47,975 bases of DNA from a virus, in IMG/VR virus record IMGVR_UViG_3300031857_000328, positions 1-47,975 of that record. One strand, written 5' to 3'. How positions within the stretch are numbered: position 1 is the stretch's first letter; every line of letters begins with the position of its first letter. The notes below the pieces were generated by a model that worked only from the letters and a program-made list of their open reading frames with translations, did not search any database and was not told where the DNA came from. Shown here piece by piece: positions 1 to 8,707 of this stretch. The position numbers and the translations under genes were made by a program.

Positions 1-1
1 C

Positions 2-709
2 TCAGAACCACGTAAACAACTATTACTTGAGTTTTATACTAAACATGAGGAACGTTTCATTATGATGCCTGCGTCTCATAAATCTCAGTATCATAATTGT
101 TTCCCAGGTGGTTATATCGACCACGTGAATAGAGTAGTAGCTGCTGCCTTAGCATTCAATACTGTATGGCATGAGTTTGGAATGATAGACACTTATACAA
201 CTGAGGAACTAGTATTCTCAGCTATCAATCATGACTTAGGTAAGTTTGGAGATGAGGAAAACGCTGCGTACATTGAACAAACAGATCAATGGAGACGAGA
301 TAAACTAAACGAAACTTATATGTTCAACGATCGTTTAGAATATATGACTGTTCCTGATCGTGGTTTACATTTGTTACTTAGTAATGGTATTATACCTACT
401 AAAAACGAAATGATAGCTATCAGAACTCATGATGGACTATATGATGAATCAAATAAGGCTTACTTAATGGGTTTCACACCAGAAACTAAACCTCGTACTT
501 CACTTGTATATGTTTTACATCAGGCGGATTTAATGGCGGCTAGAATTGAGTTTGAAAAGGAATGGTTACCAAAACTACTAGGCCCAAAACAAGAAGCACC
601 TAAGAAAGAAAGTAACTTTAAATTAAATAAAAATAACTCAGCTGTTAAGCAGAAGGCTCTTAAAACAATGGCCAACCCAGCTTTAGCTGAACTAATGAAA
701 AATATATGA
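2..709 (+). CDS. HD-domain phosphohydrolase, 5'-truncated by window edge
   Basis: The reading frame is open from base 2, and the 20 codons before the first ATG (62) read as a normal part of the protein, so the true start lies upstream of the window. Counting from the Met at base 62, metal-ligand candidates of the HD superfamily are His21 (in GGYIDH), the His57-Asp58 pair (INHDLGKFG), His123 and Asp156 (HQADLMAARIE). HD enzymes hydrolyse phosphate mono- or diesters of nucleotides using bound metal; related phage proteins are usually annotated only as HD-domain phosphohydrolases. The substrate cannot be told from sequence. The C-terminus is Lys-rich and looks disordered. Its stop overlaps the next start (ATGA), suggesting co-translation with the membrane protein and sigma factor downstream. 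Confidence 0.8.
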   Translation, partial: SEPRKQLLLEFYTKHEERFIMMPASHKSQYHNCFPGGYIDHVNRVVAAALAFNTVWHEFGMIDTYTTEELVFSAINHDLGKFGDEENAAYIEQTDQWRRDKLNETYMFNDRLEYMTVPDRGLHLLLSNGIIPTKNEMIAIRTHDGLYDESNKAYLMGFTPETKPRTSLVYVLHQADLMAARIEFEKEWLPKLLGPKQEAPKKESNFKLNKNNSAVKQKALKTMANPALAELMKNI

Positions 710-978
710 TAGTAGGAATTATAGCAATCGTATTATGGGTAGCCACTGTAATTGGTTACATTATTTGGAATCTAAATAGTAAAGTAGCTAAATTAGAGCA
801 AATCGCCGCTAAACAAAAAATTATTATTGATAGTGTATCCGCGATAGTTGAAGAATCAAATAGACAACTTTCTCAAGTTGAATTAACTGATGCTTTTAAA
901 TCAGATGATCAAATTGGTTTCTTCTTCCGTAACTTACAAAACATTCAAGATTCGTTAAACCATTATTTGAGAAGCTAA
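706..978 (+). CDS. small membrane-anchored protein
   Basis: A 90-residue protein not recognised by family. Residues about 2-22 form one hydrophobic segment (IVGIIAIVLWVATVIGYIIW), followed by a charged, helix-forming region (SKVAKLEQIAAKQK) that could be a short coiled coil. The expected topology is an N-terminal anchor with a soluble tail. It overlaps the HD gene by four bases and is followed one base later by the sigma-factor gene, so the three are probably one transcript. Function unknown. Confidence 0.6.
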   Translation: MIVGIIAIVLWVATVIGYIIWNLNSKVAKLEQIAAKQKIIIDSVSAIVEESNRQLSQVELTDAFKSDDQIGFFFRNLQNIQDSLNHYLRS

Positions 979-979
979 G

Positions 980-1732
980 ATGAGTGAAGAAGTAGTATTA
1001 CTAACGAAGAAGGGGACTGTCCGTAAACGCAAACCAAAACAGTCAATTAATTATTTCACTCAGGAAACTGAGGATGCTATTGTTGAGTATTTAAAATTAA
1101 AAAGTCCTAAGAAACGAAATAAACTTTTTAATGAAAAAATTAATTATGCGTTTCATAAGTTAGCTGAGAATATCATTCATACTTTTAAATTCTACTATAC
1201 TGAAGTAGATACAATACCAGAATTACAACATGAGGTTGTAGCATTTTTACTTGAAAAATTACATCTTTATAATCAAAGTAAAGGTAAGGCTTATTCTTAT
1301 TTCGGTACTATTGCTAAACGTTATCTTATTCTATACAACAATGCTAACTACAAGAAGCTAAAAGATAAGGCACCTGTTGAAGCTGTTGATGAGGATAAAT
1401 CAATATTAATTGATCTAGTTAATGTTAGTGAGGCAGCTCACGATATTCAACCTGTTTCATTTATGAAGCAGTTTGTTAAATATATTGACCATAACATGTT
1501 TGTTTTATTCCCTAAACAACGTGATGCCCAAATAGCAGATGCTATTATGGAATTATTTAGAAAAAGTGAAAACTTAGATATATTCAATAAGAAAGCTTTA
1601 TACATCTACATTAAGGAAATGACTGAAGCGTCAACACCGCAAATAACTAAAATTATAAAACGTCTAAAAGTAATATATGTTCGTAAGTATAATGAGTTTT
1701 ACGAACACGGACGTATCACAATGGCGCTGTAA
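980..1732 (+). CDS. gp55-like late-transcription sigma factor
   Basis: Predicted to bind host RNA polymerase and direct it to late promoters. The best evidence is residues about 82-118, resembling sigma region 2 as kept in T4 gp55: an ELQHEVVAFLLEKL helix, then YNQSKGKAYSYFGTIAKRYL, matching the phage pattern of Phe/Tyr-rich FxxIAxRxL. The N-terminus is basic (KKGTVRKRKPK). A later helical part (residues 180-240, ITKIIKRLKVIYVRKYNEF) could hold a second DNA- or polymerase-contacting element. It is longer than T4 gp55 (250 against 185 residues). Downstream structural genes carry a recurring TATTTATA element that could be its target. Assignment rests on motif resemblance; a general sigma-like protein is the alternative. 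Confidence 0.68.
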   Translation: MSEEVVLLTKKGTVRKRKPKQSINYFTQETEDAIVEYLKLKSPKKRNKLFNEKINYAFHKLAENIIHTFKFYYTEVDTIPELQHEVVAFLLEKLHLYNQSKGKAYSYFGTIAKRYLILYNNANYKKLKDKAPVEAVDEDKSILIDLVNVSEAAHDIQPVSFMKQFVKYIDHNMFVLFPKQRDAQIADAIMELFRKSENLDIFNKKALYIYIKEMTEASTPQITKIIKRLKVIYVRKYNEFYEHGRITMAL

Positions 1733-1748
1733 CTCTTTGCACTTTCCA

Positions 1749-1756
1749 TATTTATA
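1749..1756 (+). promoter_or_regulatory. TATTTATA element, candidate late promoter core
   Basis: Exact TATTTATA, 12 bases before the ATG of the first structural gene (1769). It is the first copy of the element after the sigma-factor gene. Confidence 0.5.
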
Positions 1757-1768
1757 TCAAACACTAAT

Positions 1769-2131
1769 ATGGATTTTAACCAAGTTATATTTAAAGACAA
1801 AACCTTCTCAAACTTACTAGAGGATATATATAAAAACGCAACTCGTAAGGAAAAGGAAATTAAATCATTAATCGACCAGCTCAAACCAATGATTCAAGAG
1901 CCTGGTGATGCAATGATGCTTGTTCCATTACTTAAAGAGTATATGGAAATAGCTGTTAAGAACGATGACGCCTTAATTAAAATGGCAGGTATTGTTCAAC
2001 GTGCTATGTCTGCTGGACCTGGTGATGGTGGTGATGGAGGTATATTAAGTGAGCGTGATAAAGAATTGTTATTCCAAGAAATTAGTGGTATTAAAATAGG
2101 TGAGCCTAAACAATTAGGAAATGGGAACTAA
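1769..2131 (+). CDS. small conserved phage protein, probable structural/assembly role
   Basis: A 120-residue acidic, helical protein. Residues 1-80 contain Lys/Glu-rich helices; residues 83-92 are a Gly/Asp linker (GPGDGGDGG), followed by a short C-terminal helix. No enzymatic motif is visible. It opens the structural block directly behind a TATTTATA element (1749-1756), 12 bases before the ATG, and overlaps the next (hub-like) gene by 11 bases in another frame. A role as baseplate or tail assembly partner is inferred from position only. Confidence 0.6.
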   Translation: MDFNQVIFKDKTFSNLLEDIYKNATRKEKEIKSLIDQLKPMIQEPGDAMMLVPLLKEYMEIAVKNDDALIKMAGIVQRAMSAGPGDGGDGGILSERDKELLFQEISGIKIGEPKQLGNGN

Positions 2132-3251
2132 TACAACTAGATCAAATAAAACATTTACACCTACTCCTAGAATGGCTGGGGGTAGTACTAGTAATATAAT
2201 TAGAAATACCTCTCCTTTTTTTTACGGTGTTGTTATTTTTATCGATCCATCAAATAGATCTATTCAATATGATGTCTTAGAAAACAATATTGGAACTGGT
2301 AAAATAGGTAATGCGATTCCATCTTACAAAGATAATATAACATTACCTCAAATAAATGATGTTGTACCTTTATTTACCGCTCCTAGTTTTGAATCAGGAT
2401 TAATAGGTGAACAATATACTAAAACTGTTTATTATTTAAATCCTATATCTAATCTAGGAGAACTATCTGAAAATGGATTAGTAAGGACACCTGAATTTTC
2501 ATTTGTCCCTGCTGAAGTTGCTCCTTCACAACAAGACTATTTAACATCAGATATTGGTTTTTCTCTTATTAACAATGAAGAATCAGGTAATATATCTTTA
2601 GCTCCACAAATTAATGGTTATACATTATATGAAGCTAATTCAAAACTTCCAAATGGAAGAACTGTACCTAAAGGATATGTTGTTACTATACCAAAAGCTA
2701 ATACATCTAAAAATTTAGCTTTAGTATTTGGAGGTATGTATTATGCTACTCCATCATGGATGGAAGATAAAGTATCTGTTACATTTAAGTCAAATAAAGT
2801 ATTTGTATTTGCTGATTCATGGAAATCAAATATTAAATTAGCAGGTGCTATAAAATTCATATCAGAAACTTTTGCTGGATATAATATAACATCAGTATCA
2901 GGTTTTTCATTAGGTGGATATCAAGCTTGGGAAGCAGCTAGAGAACGTAAATATAATTTTGTTGGTTTAATTGATCCATCAACTAGTGCTTCTGACGCTA
3001 AAGGAGCTTATAAATCACCAAATGTAATAATGGTTTATAGACCCAATAACTGGGTAGGATCAGGTAATATTAAATCAAATCAAATAATCGCTGCTAAGCA
3101 AATGGGAGCTAATGCTATATATGTACAAACACCTGTGAAAACAGAACTAATACAGCCTATTTCTCCCCCAAGAGATTATACAGATAATAATAAGTTTAAT
3201 CATGATCTTATACCTAAATGGTTTTTTGAAAATTATGGAGGCAAATTATAA
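2121..3251 (+). CDS. baseplate hub-like protein with C-terminal alpha/beta-hydrolase domain
   Basis: Two parts are visible. Residues about 31-89 (from SPFFYGVVIFID to NDVVPLFTAPS) resemble the beta-rich OB-type domain at the start of phage baseplate hub proteins. Residues about 165-376 look like a serine hydrolase: the nucleophile elbow GFSLGG at 261-266 puts Ser263 in position, Asp285 (GLIDPS) can act as the acid and His361 (FNHDLIP) as the base, in the usual order and spacing. Such a domain on the tail tip could deacylate or de-esterify host surface polysaccharide or lipid during entry; the substrate is unknown. It starts inside the preceding gene and overlaps the next at TAATGG. Fold assignment is good, role inferred. 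Confidence 0.65.
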   Translation: MGTNTTRSNKTFTPTPRMAGGSTSNIIRNTSPFFYGVVIFIDPSNRSIQYDVLENNIGTGKIGNAIPSYKDNITLPQINDVVPLFTAPSFESGLIGEQYTKTVYYLNPISNLGELSENGLVRTPEFSFVPAEVAPSQQDYLTSDIGFSLINNEESGNISLAPQINGYTLYEANSKLPNGRTVPKGYVVTIPKANTSKNLALVFGGMYYATPSWMEDKVSVTFKSNKVFVFADSWKSNIKLAGAIKFISETFAGYNITSVSGFSLGGYQAWEAARERKYNFVGLIDPSTSASDAKGAYKSPNVIMVYRPNNWVGSGNIKSNQIIAAKQMGANAIYVQTPVKTELIQPISPPRDYTDNNKFNHDLIPKWFFENYGGKL

Positions 3252-3754
3252 TGGATAATAAACAATATTATAGTGACTTATCACCCAATGAACAATCAAT
3301 TGAATCTAGAAAAGGTAGTAAAATATTAATGGATTCAAAAGGTAATGTTCTACTAACAACCTCTAGAAGACCTGAGTATGTAAATCAACTTAGAGAAGAA
3401 TATTATCAAGGTAATATTGCTTTAAATCCTGATGAGGAAGGATCTTATTTTTTTGTAGGCACTGATCAAGTAGATATTAATCAAGCAGGTAATGTAAATC
3501 AAGATTCTATAAATGTTAAATCTAATGTGGCATCTCCTGAATTTGGAGTTAGTACTTCATTAGATGAACCAAATTTTATTCCTCTTCCTGTTAATAAAAA
3601 TACATTACCTGATGATGAATACTCATATGATAATAGTGCTTGGCTTAATAGTAATGGAGACAATGGTGAAGGATCTGGTTTTGAAGGTACATTATCTCCA
3701 GAACAATTAAAGGAACTTAATGATTTCTTTTATAGTATTGATAATATCACTTAA
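3251..3754 (+). CDS. tail/baseplate-associated protein sharing an N-terminal domain with the TIG protein
   Basis: A 167-residue protein whose first ~85 residues are clearly paralogous to the start of the protein at 4861-6324. Both begin MDNK-QYY, then share SIESR-G-KI, RPEY--QLR-EYYQGN and a Q-GNV turn. The rest (90-167) is acidic and Asn/Ser-rich with no recognised domain. The shared N-terminus probably docks onto a common baseplate or hub partner, and here appears without an enzymatic cargo. Start overlaps the previous stop (TAATGG). Confidence 0.65.
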   Translation: MDNKQYYSDLSPNEQSIESRKGSKILMDSKGNVLLTTSRRPEYVNQLREEYYQGNIALNPDEEGSYFFVGTDQVDINQAGNVNQDSINVKSNVASPEFGVSTSLDEPNFIPLPVNKNTLPDDEYSYDNSAWLNSNGDNGEGSGFEGTLSPEQLKELNDFFYSIDNIT

Positions 3755-3763
3755 ATAAAAGTT

Positions 3764-4861
3764 ATGGCAAAGGTACAGGCTTTAAATGATCTTGAATTAT
3801 ATACAATATCCACATGTAAATCAAAAAATGCTGTAAATTCAGCTATTTTGATGAATCCAACAAATTATTTTGCACCAAATCCACTTACTTTATTCTCTCC
3901 TTTACCTTCACCAATCCCCCCAATTATTATATCTGAAAATAAATTAGGAGCTTATAATAATTTAAATCCTAATTTGTACAATACAGATAGTGTTCCTAAT
4001 AGAAACATGCCGCCTCTCACTAACATAAAACGCAATGGTCAATTAACTTACCAAAGAACTAATGGTTGGTTTCATAAATGGTCACCAATGTTTTCAGCAA
4101 TATTAAAAATAACAGAGGGTCCTGATGATTTATTTTGTGCTATGGGTATTACAGCAGCGTTTACTGCTTGTAACCCTCAAAAAGGTAATATATATAGTAA
4201 TACTGGAGGATTTCCTGGAAGTTCTAGTTCTCAATTAATAGTCGGAAGTACATTTAAAGATATTAAAACATTCCGTGATGCTTTTGATTATGATGAAAAA
4301 GGTTACTTAACAGATAATGGATTAATAAAAGCTGAAGCTATAAGAAATTGGAAAGGTGCTGTTTATAATTTCACTTACCAAAACAATACAGGACATATAG
4401 GTATGGTTTTAGGAGCTGAAATACTACAAGAACCTATAACTAAAAAATACAGGTGTTGGTTATATACTCTTGAATATAATACAAAAATAAGTAGTGCTAA
4501 TGATCCAAGTGTAATAAATAATCCTGAAGAATTTATTAGACAAAATTTAGCTATACCAGGTATTAATTATTATATGCGAACAGAATTATCTAAAAATCCA
4601 AAATATATACTTCGTAAACCTAATGGTGTAGAAGATCCTCAATGGTCTAAATCGGGTGGTAATGATGAAAGAACAGGTGGAAAATTAGCCTTTAGAATAC
4701 GTTTACTTGGTGGTAAAGGTTCTAAACCTATAACAAGGTATGCTTTAGGTAACACTGAGAATTTTAATGGTGGGTCATGGGCTCCAAATGGGCTAACTCA
4801 AGCTAACGAATATTTATCTATAGGTAATTGGAAAGAAAATAAAAAAATATTTGAGGTATAA
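3764..4861 (+). CDS. tail-tip protein with possible papain-like (NlpC/CHAP-type) hydrolase core
   Basis: A 365-residue protein with no confident family. Residues 120-136 (Cys125 in GPDDLFCAMGITAAFTA) and 209-219 (His211 in TGHIGMVLGAE) have the look of the catalytic Cys helix and His strand of papain-fold cell-wall hydrolases. Residues 38-55 are Pro-rich. It lies between two proteins that share an N-terminal docking domain and follows a hub-like esterase, so a peptidoglycan- or envelope-degrading role during infection is plausible. The Cys/His pairing is my reading of short motifs and could be coincidental. The stop overlaps the next start (ATAATGG). Confidence 0.45.
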   Translation: MAKVQALNDLELYTISTCKSKNAVNSAILMNPTNYFAPNPLTLFSPLPSPIPPIIISENKLGAYNNLNPNLYNTDSVPNRNMPPLTNIKRNGQLTYQRTNGWFHKWSPMFSAILKITEGPDDLFCAMGITAAFTACNPQKGNIYSNTGGFPGSSSSQLIVGSTFKDIKTFRDAFDYDEKGYLTDNGLIKAEAIRNWKGAVYNFTYQNNTGHIGMVLGAEILQEPITKKYRCWLYTLEYNTKISSANDPSVINNPEEFIRQNLAIPGINYYMRTELSKNPKYILRKPNGVEDPQWSKSGGNDERTGGKLAFRIRLLGGKGSKPITRYALGNTENFNGGSWAPNGLTQANEYLSIGNWKENKKIFEV

Positions 4862-6324
4862 TGGATAATAAAAAACAATATTATAATAATTTAAAACCTG
4901 GTGATACTTCTATAGAAAGTAGGCTAGGGGCTAAAATATCAATGAGTGATGATTTAACCATTAACGCGTCATTACGACCAGAATATTTAGATCAATTACG
5001 TCAAGAATATTATCAAGGTAATGTTGATCCAAGTCTTGATAAAAATACCTCTATTGTTTATATGGGTAATAAACAAGTTACTTTAGACCAACAAGGTAAT
5101 GTTACTCAATTATCACTTGGTATCCAACAATCAACAAACACTGTCATAGCTCAGCCAGGTGTTAACAGTGGTTTACCAACTACAGAAACAGGTGAAAAAC
5201 CAATAATTGAGTCTATTAGTCCTAATAAAGTTAAAAAAGGAGATATAATAACTATTAAGGGTAAAAATTTACAAAACATAACACGTGTTATTATTAATGA
5301 TGAAACATCAGCTCTATTTACAGAAAAAGGACCAGATACTTTAGAAGTTACTACACCCGATCTTGGTAATGAAGATATAAGTAATGTAAATATAAAAATA
5401 GTTAATCCATTTGGACTTGATGAAAGAAATACCTTAAATTATATATCTACACCAATCGTTCAAGATCAATTACCAGGTAAAGATCCTGAAGAAGTTTTAT
5501 ATGAAACTGATAATGATGATGAAGGAGCTGAAGAAATTAACCCACCAACATTACCAACTATAGGTGGTGGTAATAGAGTTATAGCCGCTCCTCCTCCTAC
5601 TGGAGGTGGTGGTGGTGGTGGAAGAGGAAGAGGTGGAGATGCTAATGCTGGAAGAGCTGGATTCACAGGTAATAATTATACTATAGTTGAAAGAAATAAA
5701 GTTATAACCGCTTTAAATGGTAACACTAACATCATAGCAAAAAGTACAAACCCAGTTAACGCCGCTAGATTAACTCAATTAGCTGAGCAAGAAATAGCTT
5801 TATGGAACAATGGAGGATATAAAGAAAGTCAAGCTAGTGAAAGTGCTACAACAGGTATTGAAAAACAATTATGGGATGCTCTTTTGAAATATGCTGATGG
5901 AAATGTAGGTATGGCTAGACAACTTAGATCTAATGCTGTTCCATGGAGTGCTTATTTTATATCATGGTTAGTAAATCAAGTTGATAATACTTTTCCTAAG
6001 GGTGCAAATGGAGCTAGTCATTACAAATATAATATTGAAAATAGGTCTAATTTATGGTCTCTATATCCACTTCCTAACCTAAGAGACAACCTAGCGAGAG
6101 ATATTAAAATAAAAATAGAAGTTGGTGATGTACTAACAAACCCAAGAAGAGGTGATTATTATTTTAGTCATGGTGATGTTGTTTATAAAATAGAAGGAAA
6201 AAAAGCATATTTAGTAGGAGGAAATTTAGGCGACTCAGTAAAAAAACTCCCCCTTGATTTAGATGATAATGGGTATTTTACTAACATTGATACTTCTAAA
6301 TTAATAATAATTAAACGAAAATAA
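4861..6324 (+). CDS. multidomain tail protein: docking domain, IPT/TIG domain, DUF2272-like C-terminal domain
   Basis: Residues 1-90 repeat the docking domain of the protein at 3251-3754. Residues about 114-197 are an IPT/TIG immunoglobulin-like fold (PIIESISPNKVKKGDIITIKG, then VTTPDLGN and VNPFG), typical of extracellular binding modules. Residues 245-259 are a Gly/Arg-rich hinge. Residues about 300-487 resemble DUF2272, a papain-like candidate peptidase family: PWSAYFISWL at 361-370, SHYKY at 386-390, SHGDVV at 436-441 and VGGNLGDSV at 452-460. The position often held by Cys in NlpC-type enzymes is Ser363 here, so activity is uncertain. Context suggests a surface-recognition and wall-degrading element of the tail tip. 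Confidence 0.65.
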   Translation: MDNKKQYYNNLKPGDTSIESRLGAKISMSDDLTINASLRPEYLDQLRQEYYQGNVDPSLDKNTSIVYMGNKQVTLDQQGNVTQLSLGIQQSTNTVIAQPGVNSGLPTTETGEKPIIESISPNKVKKGDIITIKGKNLQNITRVIINDETSALFTEKGPDTLEVTTPDLGNEDISNVNIKIVNPFGLDERNTLNYISTPIVQDQLPGKDPEEVLYETDNDDEGAEEINPPTLPTIGGGNRVIAAPPPTGGGGGGGRGRGGDANAGRAGFTGNNYTIVERNKVITALNGNTNIIAKSTNPVNAARLTQLAEQEIALWNNGGYKESQASESATTGIEKQLWDALLKYADGNVGMARQLRSNAVPWSAYFISWLVNQVDNTFPKGANGASHYKYNIENRSNLWSLYPLPNLRDNLARDIKIKIEVGDVLTNPRRGDYYFSHGDVVYKIEGKKAYLVGGNLGDSVKKLPLDLDDNGYFTNIDTSKLIIIKRK

Positions 6325-6755
6325 TGGCAGAAAGCATAAATACATACACAGGTGAACAAATAGTATTATCATCAGGACGTTTAGTTTTTAACTCACGTTC
6401 TAATGATGTATTTATAAGTTCTAGACGTTATATCAACTTATCAGCTGGAGATAAAGTAACAATTGATGTTGGAAATATTGATAGTGATAATGAGCAAAAT
6501 ATGTTCTTAGTTAACGCTCCTAGAATGCAACTTGGATTAGAACGTTATGGTAAACCAGAACCAATCACTAAAGCTGATCAATTGGAAGAAATTTTAATTG
6601 AAATAATTAATGCTTTAAACACTTATAGTGATATGTTACCTGCTTTAACAGGTATACGCTCATTAAAAATAGCTTCTACTTATTTAAAAGGTAAATTATC
6701 TGCTTCTAAAAGTAATTTTTATAGGTTTAAATCTAAAAACTCATTCACTATATAA
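6324..6755 (+). CDS. baseplate central spike-like protein
   Basis: A 143-residue protein whose first ~85 residues are short beta repeats (IVLSSGRLVFNSRSNDVFIS, YINLSAGDKVTIDVG, MFLVNAPRMQLG). This resembles the C-terminal beta-helical part of phage central spikes, which usually end in a run such as NAPKIQLG followed by a helical tail. The remaining residues (about 85-143) are helical and charged. It sits in the hub block with overlapping start and stop on both sides. In T4 the corresponding function belongs to the C-terminus of gp5, so here the spike may be a separate polypeptide. Family identity is inferred from repeat pattern. Confidence 0.55.
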   Translation: MAESINTYTGEQIVLSSGRLVFNSRSNDVFISSRRYINLSAGDKVTIDVGNIDSDNEQNMFLVNAPRMQLGLERYGKPEPITKADQLEEILIEIINALNTYSDMLPALTGIRSLKIASTYLKGKLSASKSNFYRFKSKNSFTI

Positions 6756-7804
6756 TGACTATTATACCAAACATACCAAGTAATTTAAACCCAACTCAAT
6801 TAAGTTCACTCACTTCGTCTATACCTAGTGTTCCGAATTTATCAAGTACAGGTAGTTTAAATAAAGAAAAAATTGACGGTATTAAATCACAAGCAACTGA
6901 AAAATTAGCTAATTTATCTCCTACTAACCCAGCTGATGTTGTAAGTTTAGTATCTAAAAAATCTGATAAAACACCTGCTGAATTAAAAAGTACTATATTA
7001 GCTATAGCCACACCATTATTTCTTAAACTTATTAATACAGACGCTATATCAGATAGACTAATTAATACATTAGTTCGATCAACAACTAACCAATTAAAAC
7101 AAAAAGGACGTGTTGATATACAAGGAGGAACAATAACATTTGTACCTATACAGCCAGGTAATTATGATATATTTAAGCAAAACTTTGATCAAAAAGTAGA
7201 TAATTTAAAGAAGGCAATGACATCTTTAAAAAAGACTGTTGATGCTATTTCTTTAATACTTAAATTTCTTAGAATAGGTGTATCGGCTATTAGAGTGATA
7301 AGAGGTATTATTAAAAAGAAAAAACAAACATTAGCTAAAACAGCTAGCGCTGAGTTAGCTTCACCGTCTCCTATTAAACCTACTTTTTCTATTTATATGG
7401 CTACTAAGGAAGAAGATGATGATAGAGAAAAGGACTTAGATAAAAAACTAGAAGCATATACTGATGTTTTAATAATTGTTGATGGAATGTTAGGAGTCTC
7501 TAAAAATATTGTCAATCAATTACAAATTAAAATAAACTCACTTAATATTAATATTAATAACCAACAACCAGCAACACCATCAACTCAACCATTATCTAAC
7601 ACATATAATACAACCCCTGGTAAAGATAGTGAAATGGATGAAATGTATGGGAAATATGAACTAAAAGTCATATCATTACCATCAGGAGCTATACAAGGAG
7701 TTGCGTATGATTCATTTAGTAAAATGAAAATAACACAAACAGCTCCTAGTAAACTCAAATCAGCTGATAAATTAATTGATGAACTTAAACAAATACTAGG
7801 ATAA
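6755..7804 (+). CDS. predicted baseplate/tail structural protein
   Basis: A 349-residue protein rich in Ser, Thr, Pro and Lys, not recognised. Residues 1-60 are low-complexity (NPTQLSSLTSSIPSVPNLS). The centre (about 85-195) is helical with hydrophobic stretches, including KFLRIGVSAIRVIRGIIKKKKQ, which could be an amphipathic or membrane-active helix. Residues 250-300 include Asn/Gln/Thr-rich linker sequence. It lies between the spike-like gene and the gp25/gp6 wedge genes, so it is probably a baseplate component or tape-measure-like internal protein. No enzymatic motif is visible. Confidence 0.5.
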   Translation: MTIIPNIPSNLNPTQLSSLTSSIPSVPNLSSTGSLNKEKIDGIKSQATEKLANLSPTNPADVVSLVSKKSDKTPAELKSTILAIATPLFLKLINTDAISDRLINTLVRSTTNQLKQKGRVDIQGGTITFVPIQPGNYDIFKQNFDQKVDNLKKAMTSLKKTVDAISLILKFLRIGVSAIRVIRGIIKKKKQTLAKTASAELASPSPIKPTFSIYMATKEEDDDREKDLDKKLEAYTDVLIIVDGMLGVSKNIVNQLQIKINSLNININNQQPATPSTQPLSNTYNTTPGKDSEMDEMYGKYELKVISLPSGAIQGVAYDSFSKMKITQTAPSKLKSADKLIDELKQILG

Positions 7805-7809
7805 TAAAA

Positions 7810-7817
7810 TATTTATA
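7810..7817 (+). promoter_or_regulatory. TATTTATA element before 7821
   Basis: Exact TATTTATA but only three bases before the ATG; a promoter -10 here would place the transcript start inside the gene, so it may act differently or the gene may be leaderless. Confidence 0.35.
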
Positions 7818-7820
7818 ATC

Positions 7821-8285
7821 ATGAAAGCGGATACATTCGTAAAATTATTAAGAAAAGTTGTACGTGAAGAAGTGCAAGCTGTTGTAAGGGAAGAGCTAGG
7901 AATTTTGCTAGAGGCGCCAGCCCCTAAGCCAGTTGTGGCAGAGACCAATAAAACAACTGTCAAGAATTCTATGGTTGAATCTATAAGACCTGCCAAACCT
8001 ACACAGCCATCCAAACCCGCATCATTCACTAATAACAATATCTTAAATGATATATTAAATGAAACTGCTAATAGTGGTGAATGGCGCTCTGTAGCTGATA
8101 TGAATTCAAGTAACGCTATGGGTTTTGGAGGTCATATGATGGGCGCTGAGCCTGTAGTGGTAAATAGTGTGAACGAAATGTTTGCTAATACTAGACCTGC
8201 TGGAGATATCAACGCTGTTAGAATAGACGCTGTACCTGACTTTACTGGTATAATGGCTAAAATGAAACAAGAAGGACAAATATAA
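7821..8285 (+). CDS. small virion-associated protein with amphipathic N-terminal helix
   Basis: The 154-residue product begins with MKADTFVKLLRKVVREEVQ, a regular amphipathic helix continuing through VVREELGILLEAP. A Pro/Lys-rich linker (residues about 31-72) and a mixed C-terminal part follow. The N-terminus resembles the short helical leaders common at 30-42 kb and could be an assembly or capsid-targeting tag, but its place between hub and wedge genes also fits a baseplate adaptor. A TATTTATA element ends three bases before the ATG. Overlaps gp25 at ATAATG. Confidence 0.5.
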   Translation: MKADTFVKLLRKVVREEVQAVVREELGILLEAPAPKPVVAETNKTTVKNSMVESIRPAKPTQPSKPASFTNNNILNDILNETANSGEWRSVADMNSSNAMGFGGHMMGAEPVVVNSVNEMFANTRPAGDINAVRIDAVPDFTGIMAKMKQEGQI

Positions 8286-8707
8286 TGCTAAACAGACCAA
8301 CATATCGCCTTAATCCTCAAGACATAGGTCAACCTAAAGGAATAGGTATCAGTGTTTTATTTAACAATGATGACGCTATTTTTTACAATACAACTACAAC
8401 TAAAGAACAAGTTAAATCTAACCTAGTTAATTATATATTAACAAATAAAGGTGAACGATTTTTTGATCCAACATTTGGAGGAGATTTAAGAGCATCCCTA
8501 TTTGAACCAGATACATCATTCGATAGTGTAGCTGCTAGACTAGAACAAGAAATTATAGCTTATGTACCTAATATTATAATCAATAATCTAATTATCAAGA
8601 AATTCTCAGATAGAAACGCTGTGAATATAATTTTAGATTACTCAATAAATAACCAAAATGATACTTTAGTATTAAATGTGTCAACAACTGAATTAAGCAA
8701 ACAATAA
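8285..8707 (+). CDS. 25: baseplate wedge protein, gp25/GPW-like
   Basis: A gp25-family wedge protein, the small conserved piece of contractile-tail baseplates and type VI secretion (TssE). Diagnostic features are a GIGISVLFNN strand, then KSNLVNYILTNKGERFFDPTFGGDLRASLFEP (residues about 41-72), the family signature of an N-terminal helix followed by GER--P-FG--LR--LFE. A second half (YVPNIIINNLIIK) leads to strands and NDTLVLNVS. Length 140 residues, close to T4 gp25 (132). The next gene is gp6-like, the same order as in T4-like phages, and overlaps at ATAATGG. Confidence 0.9.
   Translation: MLNRPTYRLNPQDIGQPKGIGISVLFNNDDAIFYNTTTTKEQVKSNLVNYILTNKGERFFDPTFGGDLRASLFEPDTSFDSVAARLEQEIIAYVPNIIINNLIIKKFSDRNAVNIILDYSINNQNDTLVLNVSTTELSKQ

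Noticed and set aside
5466-5666. Minus-strand Pro-rich ORF
   Set aside because: Antisense of the Gly-rich hinge of the TIG protein; no start context.
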